Shown piece by piece: positions 14,284 through 20,819 of a stretch of DNA of 25,916 nucleotides. Every line of letters begins with the position of its first letter. Position 1 is the stretch's first letter. The position numbers were made by a program, and so were the translations under genes. The stretch comes from a virus: positions 1 to 25,916 of IMG/VR virus record IMGVR_UViG_3300017959_000001. The stretch is one strand, 5' to 3'. The notes below the pieces were generated by a model that made no database searches, had not been told where the DNA came from, and saw only the letters and a program-made list of their open reading frames with translations.

Positions 14284-15316
14284 TAATTAAGTCCTCCTTA
14301 ATCATTTTGCGTAATTCCGTAAAATCAATTTTTTCTTCAGAACGTTTTTCTTCAACTACTTCAGGCTCAACTTTTTCAGTTTCAGAAACTTTTTCTTCTG
14401 TTTTCTCAACAGTAGTTTCGTTGTTTCTTTCTTCGCCTTCTTCAATTGCGTCATCATCTGCAACTTCATCTTCATCATCTTCTTGATTGATAATTGAAGT
14501 AATTGCCTCAATGATTTGATCTGTAATTGGTTCTTCTACAGGTTTTTGAGTTTGTAGAATTAAAATATCAGAAGAAACTTGAATTGTTTTTTGTAATTGA
14601 GTTAAGATAGCAGTGTTTTCTGGTGTATTTTCAGAAACAAATTTAAGTAATTGCGTACTAGCAGAAATTAAATTTAAACAAGTATTAACCGCATCATCAC
14701 TGTCGTCAATGCTATAAAAATAAGCTCTTTTTTCAATTTCATTTTTGATTTCCAACTCTGATTCTTCCTCCTTTTCTTCAGAAATATCAGGAATTTCAAC
14801 GTCCTCAACAACATTTAAACCTCGAGCAACAATGGCAGATTGTGTATAAGCTGGATTTCGTACAACCGAAACTTCACGCAAATCTAAATCATTGATTACA
14901 CGTTGGTAAACGCCAGTAATACCTTTACTCCATGTATCACTAATAACTTTCATACCGAAAGACATATGATTAACCATTTTTTCTTTCATTAACTCATAAA
15001 TATCTTTACCATAAGAAGTTTGAGCGATTTTTGCTCTCATTTTTAAACCTTGATCGTCCTCAAGTAGTTCCAATGAACCGTTTTCAGTTGTTGCTAGTAA
15101 TTTTGTGTTATCGTGTTCAACCAAGAAATCAATTCGTGGTGCTCTTGCAATAGCTTTCGCAAAAACTCCCTTTGAGATTTTCTCAACAAACTTACGATTT
15201 AAACCAAGTTCTTGTGACCAAGAATCAGTTTGGTTTACTAAGCCTTCACAATAAAGGTTTCCATCGTCGTCTACCGAAATTTCTGTTGGAATCAAACGTA
15301 ACTCAATATTTTCCAT
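14276..15316 (-). CDS. Prohead protease (HK97 / U35 family) with long acidic C-terminal tail
   Basis: 346 aa. ATG 15316 has AAAGGAG upstream. Residues 1-167 form the U35 prohead protease domain: LYCEGLVNQTDSWSQELG, the catalytic His68 in FLVEHDNTKLLA, Ser119 in MVNHMSFGMKV, and LDLREVSVVRNPAYTQS. The remaining roughly 180 residues are acidic and helical (SEEKEEESELEIKNE, EDDEDEVADDDAIEEGEE, then VEEKRSEEKIDFTELRKM). HK97 protease is about 225 aa, so the tail is an extension that may help load the enzyme into the prohead or add to scaffolding. It resembles the charge pattern of the capsid delta domain. The enzyme matures the capsid and itself inside proheads. Confidence 0.9.
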   Translation of the reverse strand: MENIELRLIPTEISVDDDGNLYCEGLVNQTDSWSQELGLNRKFVEKISKGVFAKAIARAPRIDFLVEHDNTKLLATTENGSLELLEDDQGLKMRAKIAQTSYGKDIYELMKEKMVNHMSFGMKVISDTWSKGITGVYQRVINDLDLREVSVVRNPAYTQSAIVARGLNVVEDVEIPDISEEKEEESELEIKNEIEKRAYFYSIDDSDDAVNTCLNLISASTQLLKFVSENTPENTAILTQLQKTIQVSSDILILQTQKPVEEPITDQIIEAITSIINQEDDEDEVADDDAIEEGEERNNETTVEKTEEKVSETEKVEPEVVEEKRSEEKIDFTELRKMIKEDLINE

Positions 15317-15340
15317 TGTTCCAACAACTCCTTTTAGGAT

Positions 15341-15372
15341 AAAAAAATAGACATAACTAAAACGTCATGTCT
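15341..15372 (-). terminator. Terminator / leader hairpin before the protease gene
   Basis: Minus strand AGACATGAC (15372-15364), loop GTTTTA, GTTATGTCT (15357-15349), then A and T7. It probably ends transcripts from the terminase-portal unit; it also becomes the very start of any message from the motif at 15375-15399. Confidence 0.82.
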
Positions 15373-15374
15373 TG

Positions 15375-15399
15375 TTCAACCCCTATAATAAATATATGG
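15375..15399 (-). promoter_or_regulatory. Late-type promoter motif, copy 3 (before protease-capsid)
   Basis: Minus strand CATATATTTATTATAGGGG followed by TTGAA, nearly the same as copy 1 before Tal. TTGAGT lies about 5 nt upstream on the same strand. This 131-nt gap holds only this motif and the hairpin. Confidence 0.55.
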
Positions 15400-15447
15400 A
15401 TAACTCAACTGAAAGTAAACGAAACATCAACTTTATTTGAGTTTTTT

Positions 15448-15651
15448 TTATCTTTTTTTCGGTTTATTTACTTCAATAACAATGCTAATTAAAACTAATA
15501 AAGCACCGATACTCAAAATAAGAGTATCAGTACCAAACTTATCATAAACAAAGTGAAGAATACAGCCAATACCAATAACCAAACAATAGTTTGAGATATT
15601 AGTAAACAAATGACGAAAAAACAAAGCAATTGCGGTAAGAAAACTATTCAT
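15448..15651 (-). CDS. Small two-helix membrane protein
   Basis: 67 aa. The correct start is ATG 15651 with GGAGGT 7 nt upstream; the frame can be extended to 15759, but that part overlaps the portal gene and is low-complexity. The protein reads MNSFLTAIALFFRHLFTNIS, then two hydrophobic segments (about residues 20-36, YCLVIGIGCILHFVY, and 42-60, LILSIGALLVLISIVIEV), and a basic end NKPKKR. It overlaps the portal 3' end by 8 nt. Comparable small membrane proteins occur between portal and protease in some Gram-positive phages. It is holin-like in size, but the location argues against calling it a holin. Confidence 0.65.
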   Translation of the reverse strand: MNSFLTAIALFFRHLFTNISNYCLVIGIGCILHFVYDKFGTDTLILSIGALLVLISIVIEVNKPKKR

Positions 15652-17014
15652 TTGCTTTACCTCCGTTATCACCACTATTATCAGGTTGAGGTTTTGTTGT
15701 TGACGTTGGCATTGGTGCATTTGGATCTTGTGGTTTTGGTAAATCACCAGAGTTTTCACCGTTTACAATACCAGCACCTGTATTTGGAATCATCATTTCA
15801 CCAGTATGTGGGTTGTAAAGCACGTTGCCAAGTGACCATTTCATAATATCATCTTTAATAGATGGTAAGTTAAGTTTACCACGAGCCTCGTTCATAGATA
15901 GAACGCCACTGTCTAAACCAGTTTTAATAGTATTGTATTTTTCTTGCTCAGTTGTGCGTAAAATTTCAGACGTGTCAAAAGCAAAGAACAAGCCTTCTTC
16001 TTTTTCCGTTTCCAATAGCAATGATTTGTTTAAACCAGATTCAAAGTTTGCTAAAATCGGTGATAAACAATATTGTAAGAAGTAAATGTTGTTTTGTTCT
16101 AATGAACCGTATTTGTTAGCTTGTGGGTTTACTAAACTTTCTGGAATGTTGAACATTTTACAAATTTCTGCACGATTGTCTTTCTTGCTGTCGGCAAGTT
16201 GCAGATCATTTGGGTTCAATGTTAGTGGTTGATATTTCAAGCCTTCTTCAAGCACTACAACCTTCCCAGCGTTGCGAACTCCACCGTAAAGATTCTGCCA
16301 AGCATTTCTCAAACTATCGGCAACTGCTCTTGTTAAACGCCCCTCAGTTTGTAAAATACCCATTGGCAAAGCACCATTTCTATAAATGTTCTCAACATAT
16401 TGATTTTCGCCTTTTACAATGTTGAAAAGTTGTTTGCCATGTCTTAAAATACCTCGACCAGTTACACCGTCATAGCTATGTTGTAACACTTTAACCATAT
16501 CATAGTCTTTAAACTCAAGATTACCGCCTTCACTAGAGTAGTAAAAGTTTACATCGCTAAGGAATGCACCATTTTTATAGAATTTCTCAATACTAACTCG
16601 GTCATTCTCAAGGTTGTGTAAAGATACTACATTATTACCGACTTTCTCAATATAAACATAGCTACCACCATACACCAAATAGTTTTTGACCATTTCTTTT
16701 TTAAGACTAAAAGCGTTTGTGAATTCACTAGCCTCATTATTTAATAGAAACTCACGCTTGTCGCCTGTAACTTTTGTAATACTGCCATCTGAATCCTCTC
16801 TGTAAAGGTAGATAGGCATTTGAGCAATTGTACCTGTGATAATTTCTAAACAAGCCTGAACCGTTGGTATAGCAATAATATCATAGTAACCTACATATTC
16901 TTCAGTGTTGAAAAGACTTGTAAATGAAGTATTATTGTTTGGTGTAGTAGTATATTCATCATCACGTTTCTCAATACTTCTGTTTTCATTATTTAAAAAA
17001 TCAAAGAATCCCAT
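15644..17014 (-). CDS. Portal protein (HK97 family)
   Basis: 456 aa. ATG 17014 has AAAGGTGG upstream, 17 nt after TerL. It begins MGFFDFLNNENRSIEKR. Family signatures include VQACLEIITGTIAQMPIYLY, then DSDGSITKV, LNNEASEFTNAFSLKKEMVK, YLVYGGSYVYIEK, GRGILRHGKQLF, RNGALPMGILQTEGRL and LVNPQANKYGSLEQNNIYFL, and MNEARGKLNLPSI near the C-terminus. The last about 45 residues are Pro/Asn/Gly-rich and disordered. It forms the dodecameric DNA channel at the capsid vertex and docks TerL and the gp6-like connector. Confidence 0.93.
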   Translation of the reverse strand: MGFFDFLNNENRSIEKRDDEYTTTPNNNTSFTSLFNTEEYVGYYDIIAIPTVQACLEIITGTIAQMPIYLYREDSDGSITKVTGDKREFLLNNEASEFTNAFSLKKEMVKNYLVYGGSYVYIEKVGNNVVSLHNLENDRVSIEKFYKNGAFLSDVNFYYSSEGGNLEFKDYDMVKVLQHSYDGVTGRGILRHGKQLFNIVKGENQYVENIYRNGALPMGILQTEGRLTRAVADSLRNAWQNLYGGVRNAGKVVVLEEGLKYQPLTLNPNDLQLADSKKDNRAEICKMFNIPESLVNPQANKYGSLEQNNIYFLQYCLSPILANFESGLNKSLLLETEKEEGLFFAFDTSEILRTTEQEKYNTIKTGLDSGVLSMNEARGKLNLPSIKDDIMKWSLGNVLYNPHTGEMMIPNTGAGIVNGENSGDLPKPQDPNAPMPTSTTKPQPDNSGDNGGKANE

Positions 17015-17031
17015 TTATATTTTCCACCTTT

Positions 17032-18777
17032 TTATATAATTAAGAAAGCATCAGGTCTTTCATCTGTGCCATAAATAGTAATTTTGTTTTGTTTCATATC
17101 TAACTCCCAAAGTGCTATTGAGTTAATCAATGAAGCGACCATATCAACTTTACCTTTTGAACGTTTCTTGTTGATATAAGTATTTAAGTTGTTATCCTTC
17201 ATTTCCCTTGCATTTGCAAAGTTGATTTCTAAAAGTCGGTTTTTGTCATACTCAAAATTTCTTTTTAAAATCATTTCTTTGAGCCACTTTGTAGCTGGGT
17301 GCAAGTTTAAAGCACGTTGAGGAACCTCAATTGTTTCCAGACCTTCGTTATGCCATTTGTTCACAGATGAAATTGCATTGTATCGGTCATATGCAATACC
17401 CAAAACATTTACACCGTACTCATAAGTCAATTCAGAAACGAATTTCTCAATAAACCCATAGTCAATAATATTGTCACCACATGGAAAACAATAACCTTGC
17501 TCTGCCATTAGTCTGTAATCAACTTTCTCAATTTTAGTTTTTACATTAACTTTATCTTCAGGCAAGAACGCCCAAGACCTAGCAACAATTTTGTCCTCAT
17601 TTGGTAAATAAGTAGAAATTGATACACCGCAGTTATCACTTGATTGAGATAAATCGACACCAATGTAAACATCATGACCACGCCATTCAAAATCATCTTC
17701 ACGCTTACATTTTTGTAATTCTATCAGATCAACATATTGCTCCGCATCGCCACCACTAATATACTCGTTGAGAATTTTTACTCGGAACTCACGCATTGAT
17801 GAAGGTACGTCTAAACCTTTCTTAAACTCTTGACGTAAGAAATCACGACCATTCTCAAAAGTCATTTGAAGTGGTGAAGCCTTGATCCAGTTTTTCTCAT
17901 CTGTGAAATCATCTTTCTCATCGATTTCAAAAATAAGTCCAAATGTATTTGTTGTATCTCCTTGAAGTGCTAATATTCGTTTGTGGTAATCACATAACTC
18001 CCTAAAAGCATTTACTTCTAAGTCATAAGCAGTTGAGATATAAATTGATAAACGTTCTTTTGTATTCATCTGTGATAGCTTTAATGCACCGATAACATCT
18101 TGTGATTCCTGATTGGCTACTTCATCAACGATAAATGAACTAAGTAGCAAACCATTGATGTTATTAGCTTCACCACTAAGAGCCTTCATGAATGATTCAT
18201 TAATTGTACAAGTGATTTTCTCACGAGTGATTTTAAAATACTTTGCAATTAATGGACTTGCTTTAATTAACTGTTCTGTTTCACGTTTTACAATTGAAGA
18301 AATATCACGAGTTTTCCCAGCGATTGCGTGTTGAGCAAATCGTGGACTTCTCAACATAATAAGTATCTCAAGTAATGCACATAAAAACGATTTACCTGAT
18401 TTACGTCCTACTTGTAAATATACTTCCTCAATCATTCTTTTTTTCAAACCGTTTTCATCTTCGTTTTTATCAAACCAGCAGAAGATATTCTCAATAATCA
18501 TCGCCTGAAACCCAGCTAAATGGTCTGATATTGGCTCTCCAACACGAAATCCTGTTGAATAATTAACCAAACTCAACAAATTCATAACGATTTGAGCCTC
18601 TTTGTAGTTGAATTCAAACTTAAAATTTGGGTCATATTGCTTTGTTTCAAGGCGTTCAATGTAGCGTTCACACTCAAGTTTTACCCATTTATTGGCGACA
18701 AAATCACCATTTACAACCTCTTTCGCCCATTTATAACCCATCAAATCGTCGTTTTCTTTAATAATAAAGCGTTTCAT
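17032..18777 (-). CDS. terL: Terminase large subunit (Terminase_1 / HK97-P27 type)
   Basis: 581 aa. ATG 18777 with GGGGGTG upstream. The N-terminal ATPase has Walker A VGRKSGKS (123-130), Walker B SSFIVDEV (about 213-220, D218 and E219) and a coupling motif region YISTAYD (246-252). The C-terminal RNase H-like nuclease has YIGVDLSQSSDNCG (D375), AYDRYNA and KVDMVASLINSIAL acid/lysine motifs. It drives DNA packaging and cuts genome ends, working with the P27-type TerS coded upstream. Unusually, TerS and TerL are separated by an HNH gene and about 0.9 kb of tRNA genes. A terminator hairpin lies between tRNAs and TerL. Confidence 0.95.
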   Translation of the reverse strand: MKRFIIKENDDLMGYKWAKEVVNGDFVANKWVKLECERYIERLETKQYDPNFKFEFNYKEAQIVMNLLSLVNYSTGFRVGEPISDHLAGFQAMIIENIFCWFDKNEDENGLKKRMIEEVYLQVGRKSGKSFLCALLEILIMLRSPRFAQHAIAGKTRDISSIVKRETEQLIKASPLIAKYFKITREKITCTINESFMKALSGEANNINGLLLSSFIVDEVANQESQDVIGALKLSQMNTKERLSIYISTAYDLEVNAFRELCDYHKRILALQGDTTNTFGLIFEIDEKDDFTDEKNWIKASPLQMTFENGRDFLRQEFKKGLDVPSSMREFRVKILNEYISGGDAEQYVDLIELQKCKREDDFEWRGHDVYIGVDLSQSSDNCGVSISTYLPNEDKIVARSWAFLPEDKVNVKTKIEKVDYRLMAEQGYCFPCGDNIIDYGFIEKFVSELTYEYGVNVLGIAYDRYNAISSVNKWHNEGLETIEVPQRALNLHPATKWLKEMILKRNFEYDKNRLLEINFANAREMKDNNLNTYINKKRSKGKVDMVASLINSIALWELDMKQNKITIYGTDERPDAFLII

Positions 18778-18829
18778 ACTAGATTCACCCCCAAAATCGC
18801 CAATAAAATACTTGTTTTATAAACACGAG

Positions 18830-18872
18830 AAAAAAGCCTATCACCTTAATCACTAAAGAAAAAAGGTAATAG
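18830..18872 (-). terminator. Terminator between the tRNA cluster and TerL
   Basis: Minus strand CTATTACCTT (18872-18863) / AAGGTGATAG (18847-18838): a 10-bp stem with one T-G pair and a 15-nt loop, then GCTTTTTT. TerL starts 53 nt downstream, so terL expression requires read-through or another start. Confidence 0.78.
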
Positions 18873-18948
18873 ACTAATAGTTGTATGTATGTTGTTGATA
18901 CTAGACTCTCAACACCCCATACCGAGAAAAGAGGGTCAAGCAAGTTAA

Positions 18949-19031
18949 GGAGATAGAGGGATTCGAACCCCCAAAGCTGTTACGCCCAACGGTTTTCAAG
19001 ACCGTCCCAATACCGTTATGTCTATATCTCC
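18949..19031 (-). tRNA. tRNA-Ser(UGA)
   Basis: Acceptor GGAGATA/TATCTCC. The anticodon arm ACGGT-CTTGAAA-ACCGT gives anticodon UGA. There is a long variable arm containing GGGCGTAACAGCTT (type II, as expected for Ser), and a T arm GGGGG-TTCGAAT-CCCTC. The discriminator is U; CCA is not encoded. The D arm is weak. Confidence 0.85.
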
Positions 19032-19035
19032 ATTA

Positions 19036-19123
19036 TGGAGGAGTGTACTGGATTCGAACCAGTGGAACTGTTACGTTCGTCTGTTTAGCAAACAGGTTGT
19101 TTAAACCACTCACACAACACTCC
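19036..19123 (-). tRNA. tRNA-Ser(GCU)
   Basis: Acceptor GGAGTGT/ACACTCC, D arm TGTGAGTGGTTTAAACA, anticodon loop TTGCTAA (GCU). The variable arm GAAC-GTAACA-GTTC forms a perfect stem, and the T arm is ACTGG-TTCGAAT-CCAGT. The discriminator is U and CCA is encoded. Serves AGC/AGU codons. Confidence 0.88.
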
Positions 19124-19127
19124 GTAT

Positions 19128-19222
19128 GGTCGGAACGAGGTGGAATCGAACCACCTAACAGTTGGTTAAGGCTTTTCGTCGTATTTGAAATCACCATTTA
19201 AACTGTTACGCCTAGTCTGACC
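19128..19222 (-). tRNA. Irregular tRNA-like gene, about 95 nt, identity unclear
   Basis: The minus strand has a clear T arm (GGTGG-TTCGATT-CCACC). The ends GGTCAGA and TCCGACC pair with one mismatch, but four extra bases separate the T stem from the 3' acceptor strand. No standard anticodon stem forms; the best loop is TTCAAAT with a stem carrying two mismatches. Long-range complementarities AACAGTT/AACTGTT and AGGC/GCCT cross each other. The CGTAACAG string seen in the variable arms of both Ser tRNAs here lies near the 5' end. It could be a decayed tRNA, a recombinant of two tRNAs, or an unusual structured RNA. Confidence 0.5.
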
Positions 19223-19227
19223 GATAA

Positions 19228-19302
19228 TGGCGAGGATAACGAGATTCGAACTCGTGTTACTTGATAGACAGTCAAGTGTGTTAACCACTACACTATATCC
19301 CC
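19228..19302 (-). tRNA. tRNA-Asp(GUC)
   Basis: Acceptor GGGGATA/TATCCTC with one G-U pair, anticodon arm CTTGA-CTGTCTA-TCAAG (GUC), T arm ACGAG-TTCGAAT-CTCGT. The discriminator is G and CCA is encoded. A canonical cloverleaf. Confidence 0.92.
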
Positions 19303-19304
19303 AA

Positions 19305-19381
19305 TGGTGCGGATAGTAGGACTCGAACCTACAATCTCAACGTCCCAAACGTTGCGGATTAACCAATTTTCCTATATCCAC
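19305..19381 (-). tRNA. tRNA-Pro(UGG)
   Basis: Acceptor GTGGATA/TATCCGC, anticodon arm CAACG-TTTGGGA-CGTTG (UGG), T arm GTAGG-TTCGAGT-CCTAC. The discriminator is A and CCA is encoded. Confidence 0.92.
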
Positions 19382-19382
19382 A

Positions 19383-19459
19383 TGGCGTACTCGATAGGAC
19401 TTGAACCTATGACTTCCTCCTTAACAGGGAGGCACTCTGACCAACTGAGTTACGAGCAC
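19383..19459 (-). tRNA. tRNA-Asn(GUU)
   Basis: Acceptor GTGCTCG/CGAGTAC with one G-U pair, D arm ACTCAGTTGGTCAGAGT, anticodon arm CCTCC-CTGTTAA-GGAGG (GUU), T arm ATAGG-TTCAAGT-CCTAT. CCA is encoded. Confidence 0.93.
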
Positions 19460-19461
19460 AT

Positions 19462-19535
19462 TGGCAAGTGTTAAAGGAATCAAACCTCTCATTCCAGTTT
19501 TGGAGACTGGCGTGTAATCACTACACTAAACACCC
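19462..19535 (-). tRNA. tRNA-Trp(CCA)
   Basis: Acceptor GGGTGTT/AACACTT with two G-U pairs, anticodon arm CCAGT-CTCCAAA-ACTGG (CCA), T arm AGAGG-TTTGATT-CCTTT. The discriminator is G and 3' CCA is encoded. Confidence 0.92.
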
Positions 19536-19581
19536 ATAACCGAGGGTTTTAAAGCGGAACTCCCCCAACGCAATGATCATT

Positions 19582-19627
19582 TTAATTTATAGGCGAGTCA
19601 TTCGACTGTCGCTTCAACCTATAATTT
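19582..19627 (-). other. Long hairpin in the tRNA cluster spacer
   Basis: The 98-nt gap between tRNA-Trp and the next tRNA-like gene contains TATAGG/CCTATA enclosing a second stem, AGTC-GAAT-GACT with a flanking GCG/CGC. No T run follows. It may be an RNA-processing element or the remnant of a lost tRNA; I recognise no known RNA family. Confidence 0.4.
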
Positions 19628-19633
19628 ATTTTG

Positions 19634-19704
19634 TGGTGGGCGTAGGTGGGAATCGAACCCACATGACAAACGAATAATTTCATAAGTCGCTGACCGTCAC
19701 GCCC
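19634..19704 (-). tRNA. Irregular short tRNA-like gene, identity unclear
   Basis: GGGCGTG/TACGCCC is a perfect acceptor (one G-U), the discriminator is A, CCA is encoded, and the T arm GTGGG-TTCGATT-CCCAC is clear. One extra C follows the T stem. The remaining middle is too short for both a normal D arm and anticodon arm: GGTC-AGC-GACT would make a D stem with a 3-nt loop, and no well-paired 7-nt anticodon loop follows. The candidate ATGAAAT loop (GAA, Phe) has a stem with two mismatches and would leave no D arm. It may be a decayed tRNA or one with a reduced D arm. Confidence 0.5.
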
Positions 19705-19713
19705 ATATAATGT

Positions 19714-19825
19714 TGGAGAAAGGAGGTCTCGAACCTCCATATTAGGCATACCACAGCCACGACGAGTCGAACGTCTTTTAGTCGGATTTGATTTCCAACT
19801 GCTTTACCGATTAAGCTATTTCCCC
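19714..19825 (-). tRNA. Irregular tRNA-like gene with two T-arm-like hairpins, UCA-like anticodon
   Basis: About 112 nt. Acceptor GGGGAAA/TTTCTCC, D arm GCTTAATCGGTAAAGC and T arm GGAGG-TTCGAGA-CCTCC are all good. The anticodon stem TTGGA/TCCGA encloses AATCAAA, which would present UCA but lacks the usual U33. Between it and the T arm lie about 42 nt with a second T-arm-like hairpin GACG-TTCGACT-CGTC and a GGC...GCC hairpin. CCA is not encoded. Options are an opal-reading or Sec-like tRNA with a giant variable region, a tRNA carrying an insertion, or a fusion of two tRNAs. Confidence 0.5.
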
Positions 19826-19826
19826 T

Positions 19827-19876
19827 TGTAAGCTATTAACTAACTTACATATACATTATGGCAACTTGCAGATCAA
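19827..19876 (-). promoter_or_regulatory. Promoter candidate for the tRNA cluster
   Basis: Minus strand TTGATC (19876-19871), 17-bp spacer, TATATG (19853-19848). The following TGTAAG (19849-19844) / CTTACA (19832-19827) dyad resembles the TGTAAG dyads after cassette promoters 1 and 2. It lies between the HNH gene stop and the first tRNA-like gene. Confidence 0.55.
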
Positions 19877-19884
19877 AGTGTAAA

Positions 19885-20301
19885 CTATTTTAAAGCTTCA
19901 TTTACATCTTTCTCAAATTGTTCAAGTGCCTCTGGTTTCATGTACTTTTGAAGTATCCAAATTGAATAAGTTAAGTTATGAATACCAAAGCCTTTACCCC
20001 TATGATGTTTAGCACATAAAGGCATCATTTGTGCTTTGTTATCAACGTCCACAAATTCTGGATAGTCCTTAATTACTTTCTCCCAATCAACTTCTGATGA
20101 AGCAGCATACTCAATTATGCTATGATGAATCTCAACATTACCTTCACATTTACCGTTGTCGATAAAGCATTTTGCATGGTTTTTATGAAATTCTTGTTTG
20201 ACTTTTCTGAACTCAGCACTTTCAGATCTTTGTTCATGGTCTTCATAATGTGCAACTTCAATCAACTCGTGAATGTGAGAGTGTGCTTTTACTATACTCA
20301 T
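19885..20301 (-). CDS. HNH-type nuclease-like protein next to terminase
   Basis: 138 aa. ATG 20301 overlaps the TerS stop (TAATG), so it is translationally coupled. It has Cys/His clusters AKCFIDNGKCEGNVEIHHSI and MMPLCAKHHRGKGFGIHNLT, the ββα-metal pattern of HNH-related proteins, with a helical N-terminus (HIHELIEVAHYEDHE). HNH proteins next to terminase genes are often required for packaging-linked cutting in cos phages; alternatively it may be a homing endonuclease, and the tRNA cluster just downstream would fit a mobile hot spot. I cannot decide from sequence alone. Confidence 0.7.
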   Translation of the reverse strand: MSIVKAHSHIHELIEVAHYEDHEQRSESAEFRKVKQEFHKNHAKCFIDNGKCEGNVEIHHSIIEYAASSEVDWEKVIKDYPEFVDVDNKAQMMPLCAKHHRGKGFGIHNLTYSIWILQKYMKPEALEQFEKDVNEALK

Positions 20302-20807
20302 TAAACGTCACCTCTTAATATTTTTAAAACTGGGTCTTCTTCATCTTGTTTTGCTTGAAGTTGAAGACCAGCAAGTTGAGCTCTTGCACTAGGACTTAAA
20401 CAAAGTTGAGTTCCTAATTGTTTAAATTGATTTAAATATTGCATTTTGGTTTTAACTGCAGGGTTTTCAACCGATACAAGTTGTCCACCTCTATCTTTGC
20501 GGTAAATAATTAAACCTTCTTCATTTAGTAACATATCAAGTTGTCTAATTTTACTTAAACAATCTGCGGTTTGTTCTAACAATGGTATATCCAAGTTTGA
20601 TAATATACCACCAATCTCAAGTTCCGTTGTTAAGAACTTATAATATGCCTTTGCAAGATCATCAAGGTAATCAGGTATTTCACTTATTTTTTCTTGTCCA
20701 CCGAGCAAACGTTTCTCTTGTTCTTCTCGTATTTTTAATTGTTCTTTTGATTCAGATCTACCTTTTTTAACACTTGCAGAGGAACGTGGTCTTCCACCTT
20801 GATTCAT
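20301..20807 (-). CDS. terS: Terminase small subunit (P27 family)
   Basis: 168 aa. ATG 20807 with AAGGAGG upstream, overlapping the end region of the upstream HNH gene. It has a basic N-terminus (NQGGRPRSSASVKKGRSESK), a central helical region (YLDDLAKAYYKFLTTELEIG, LLEQTADCLSKIRQLDMLLN) and the family end NPAVKTKMQYLNQFKQLGTQ then LSPSARAQLAGL. These are the characteristic P27-type small subunit features. It recognises phage DNA and loads TerL. Its TerL partner lies 1.5 kb downstream, beyond an HNH gene and the tRNA cluster, rather than adjacent as is usual. Confidence 0.9.
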   Translation of the reverse strand: MNQGGRPRSSASVKKGRSESKEQLKIREEQEKRLLGGQEKISEIPDYLDDLAKAYYKFLTTELEIGGILSNLDIPLLEQTADCLSKIRQLDMLLNEEGLIIYRKDRGGQLVSVENPAVKTKMQYLNQFKQLGTQLCLSPSARAQLAGLQLQAKQDEEDPVLKILRGDV

Positions 20808-20819
20808 AATAGTTCCTCC

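Noticed and set aside
15448-15651. Holin
   Set aside because: Two membrane segments and a basic tail fit, but it lies in the head operon with no lysin gene nearby, so the name is not justified.
15652-15759. N-terminal extension of the small membrane protein
   Set aside because: Overlaps the portal frame and has low-complexity sequence; GGAGGT before 15651 fixes the start.
18873-18948. A further tRNA or small gene between the terminator and tRNA-Ser(UGA)
   Set aside because: No T-arm pattern, no frame with a ribosome binding site; only a weak TGTTGA/TCAACA hairpin is visible.
19714-19825. Group I intron in a tRNA
   Set aside because: The extra sequence is about 42 nt, far too short for a group I intron, and no intron core elements are visible.
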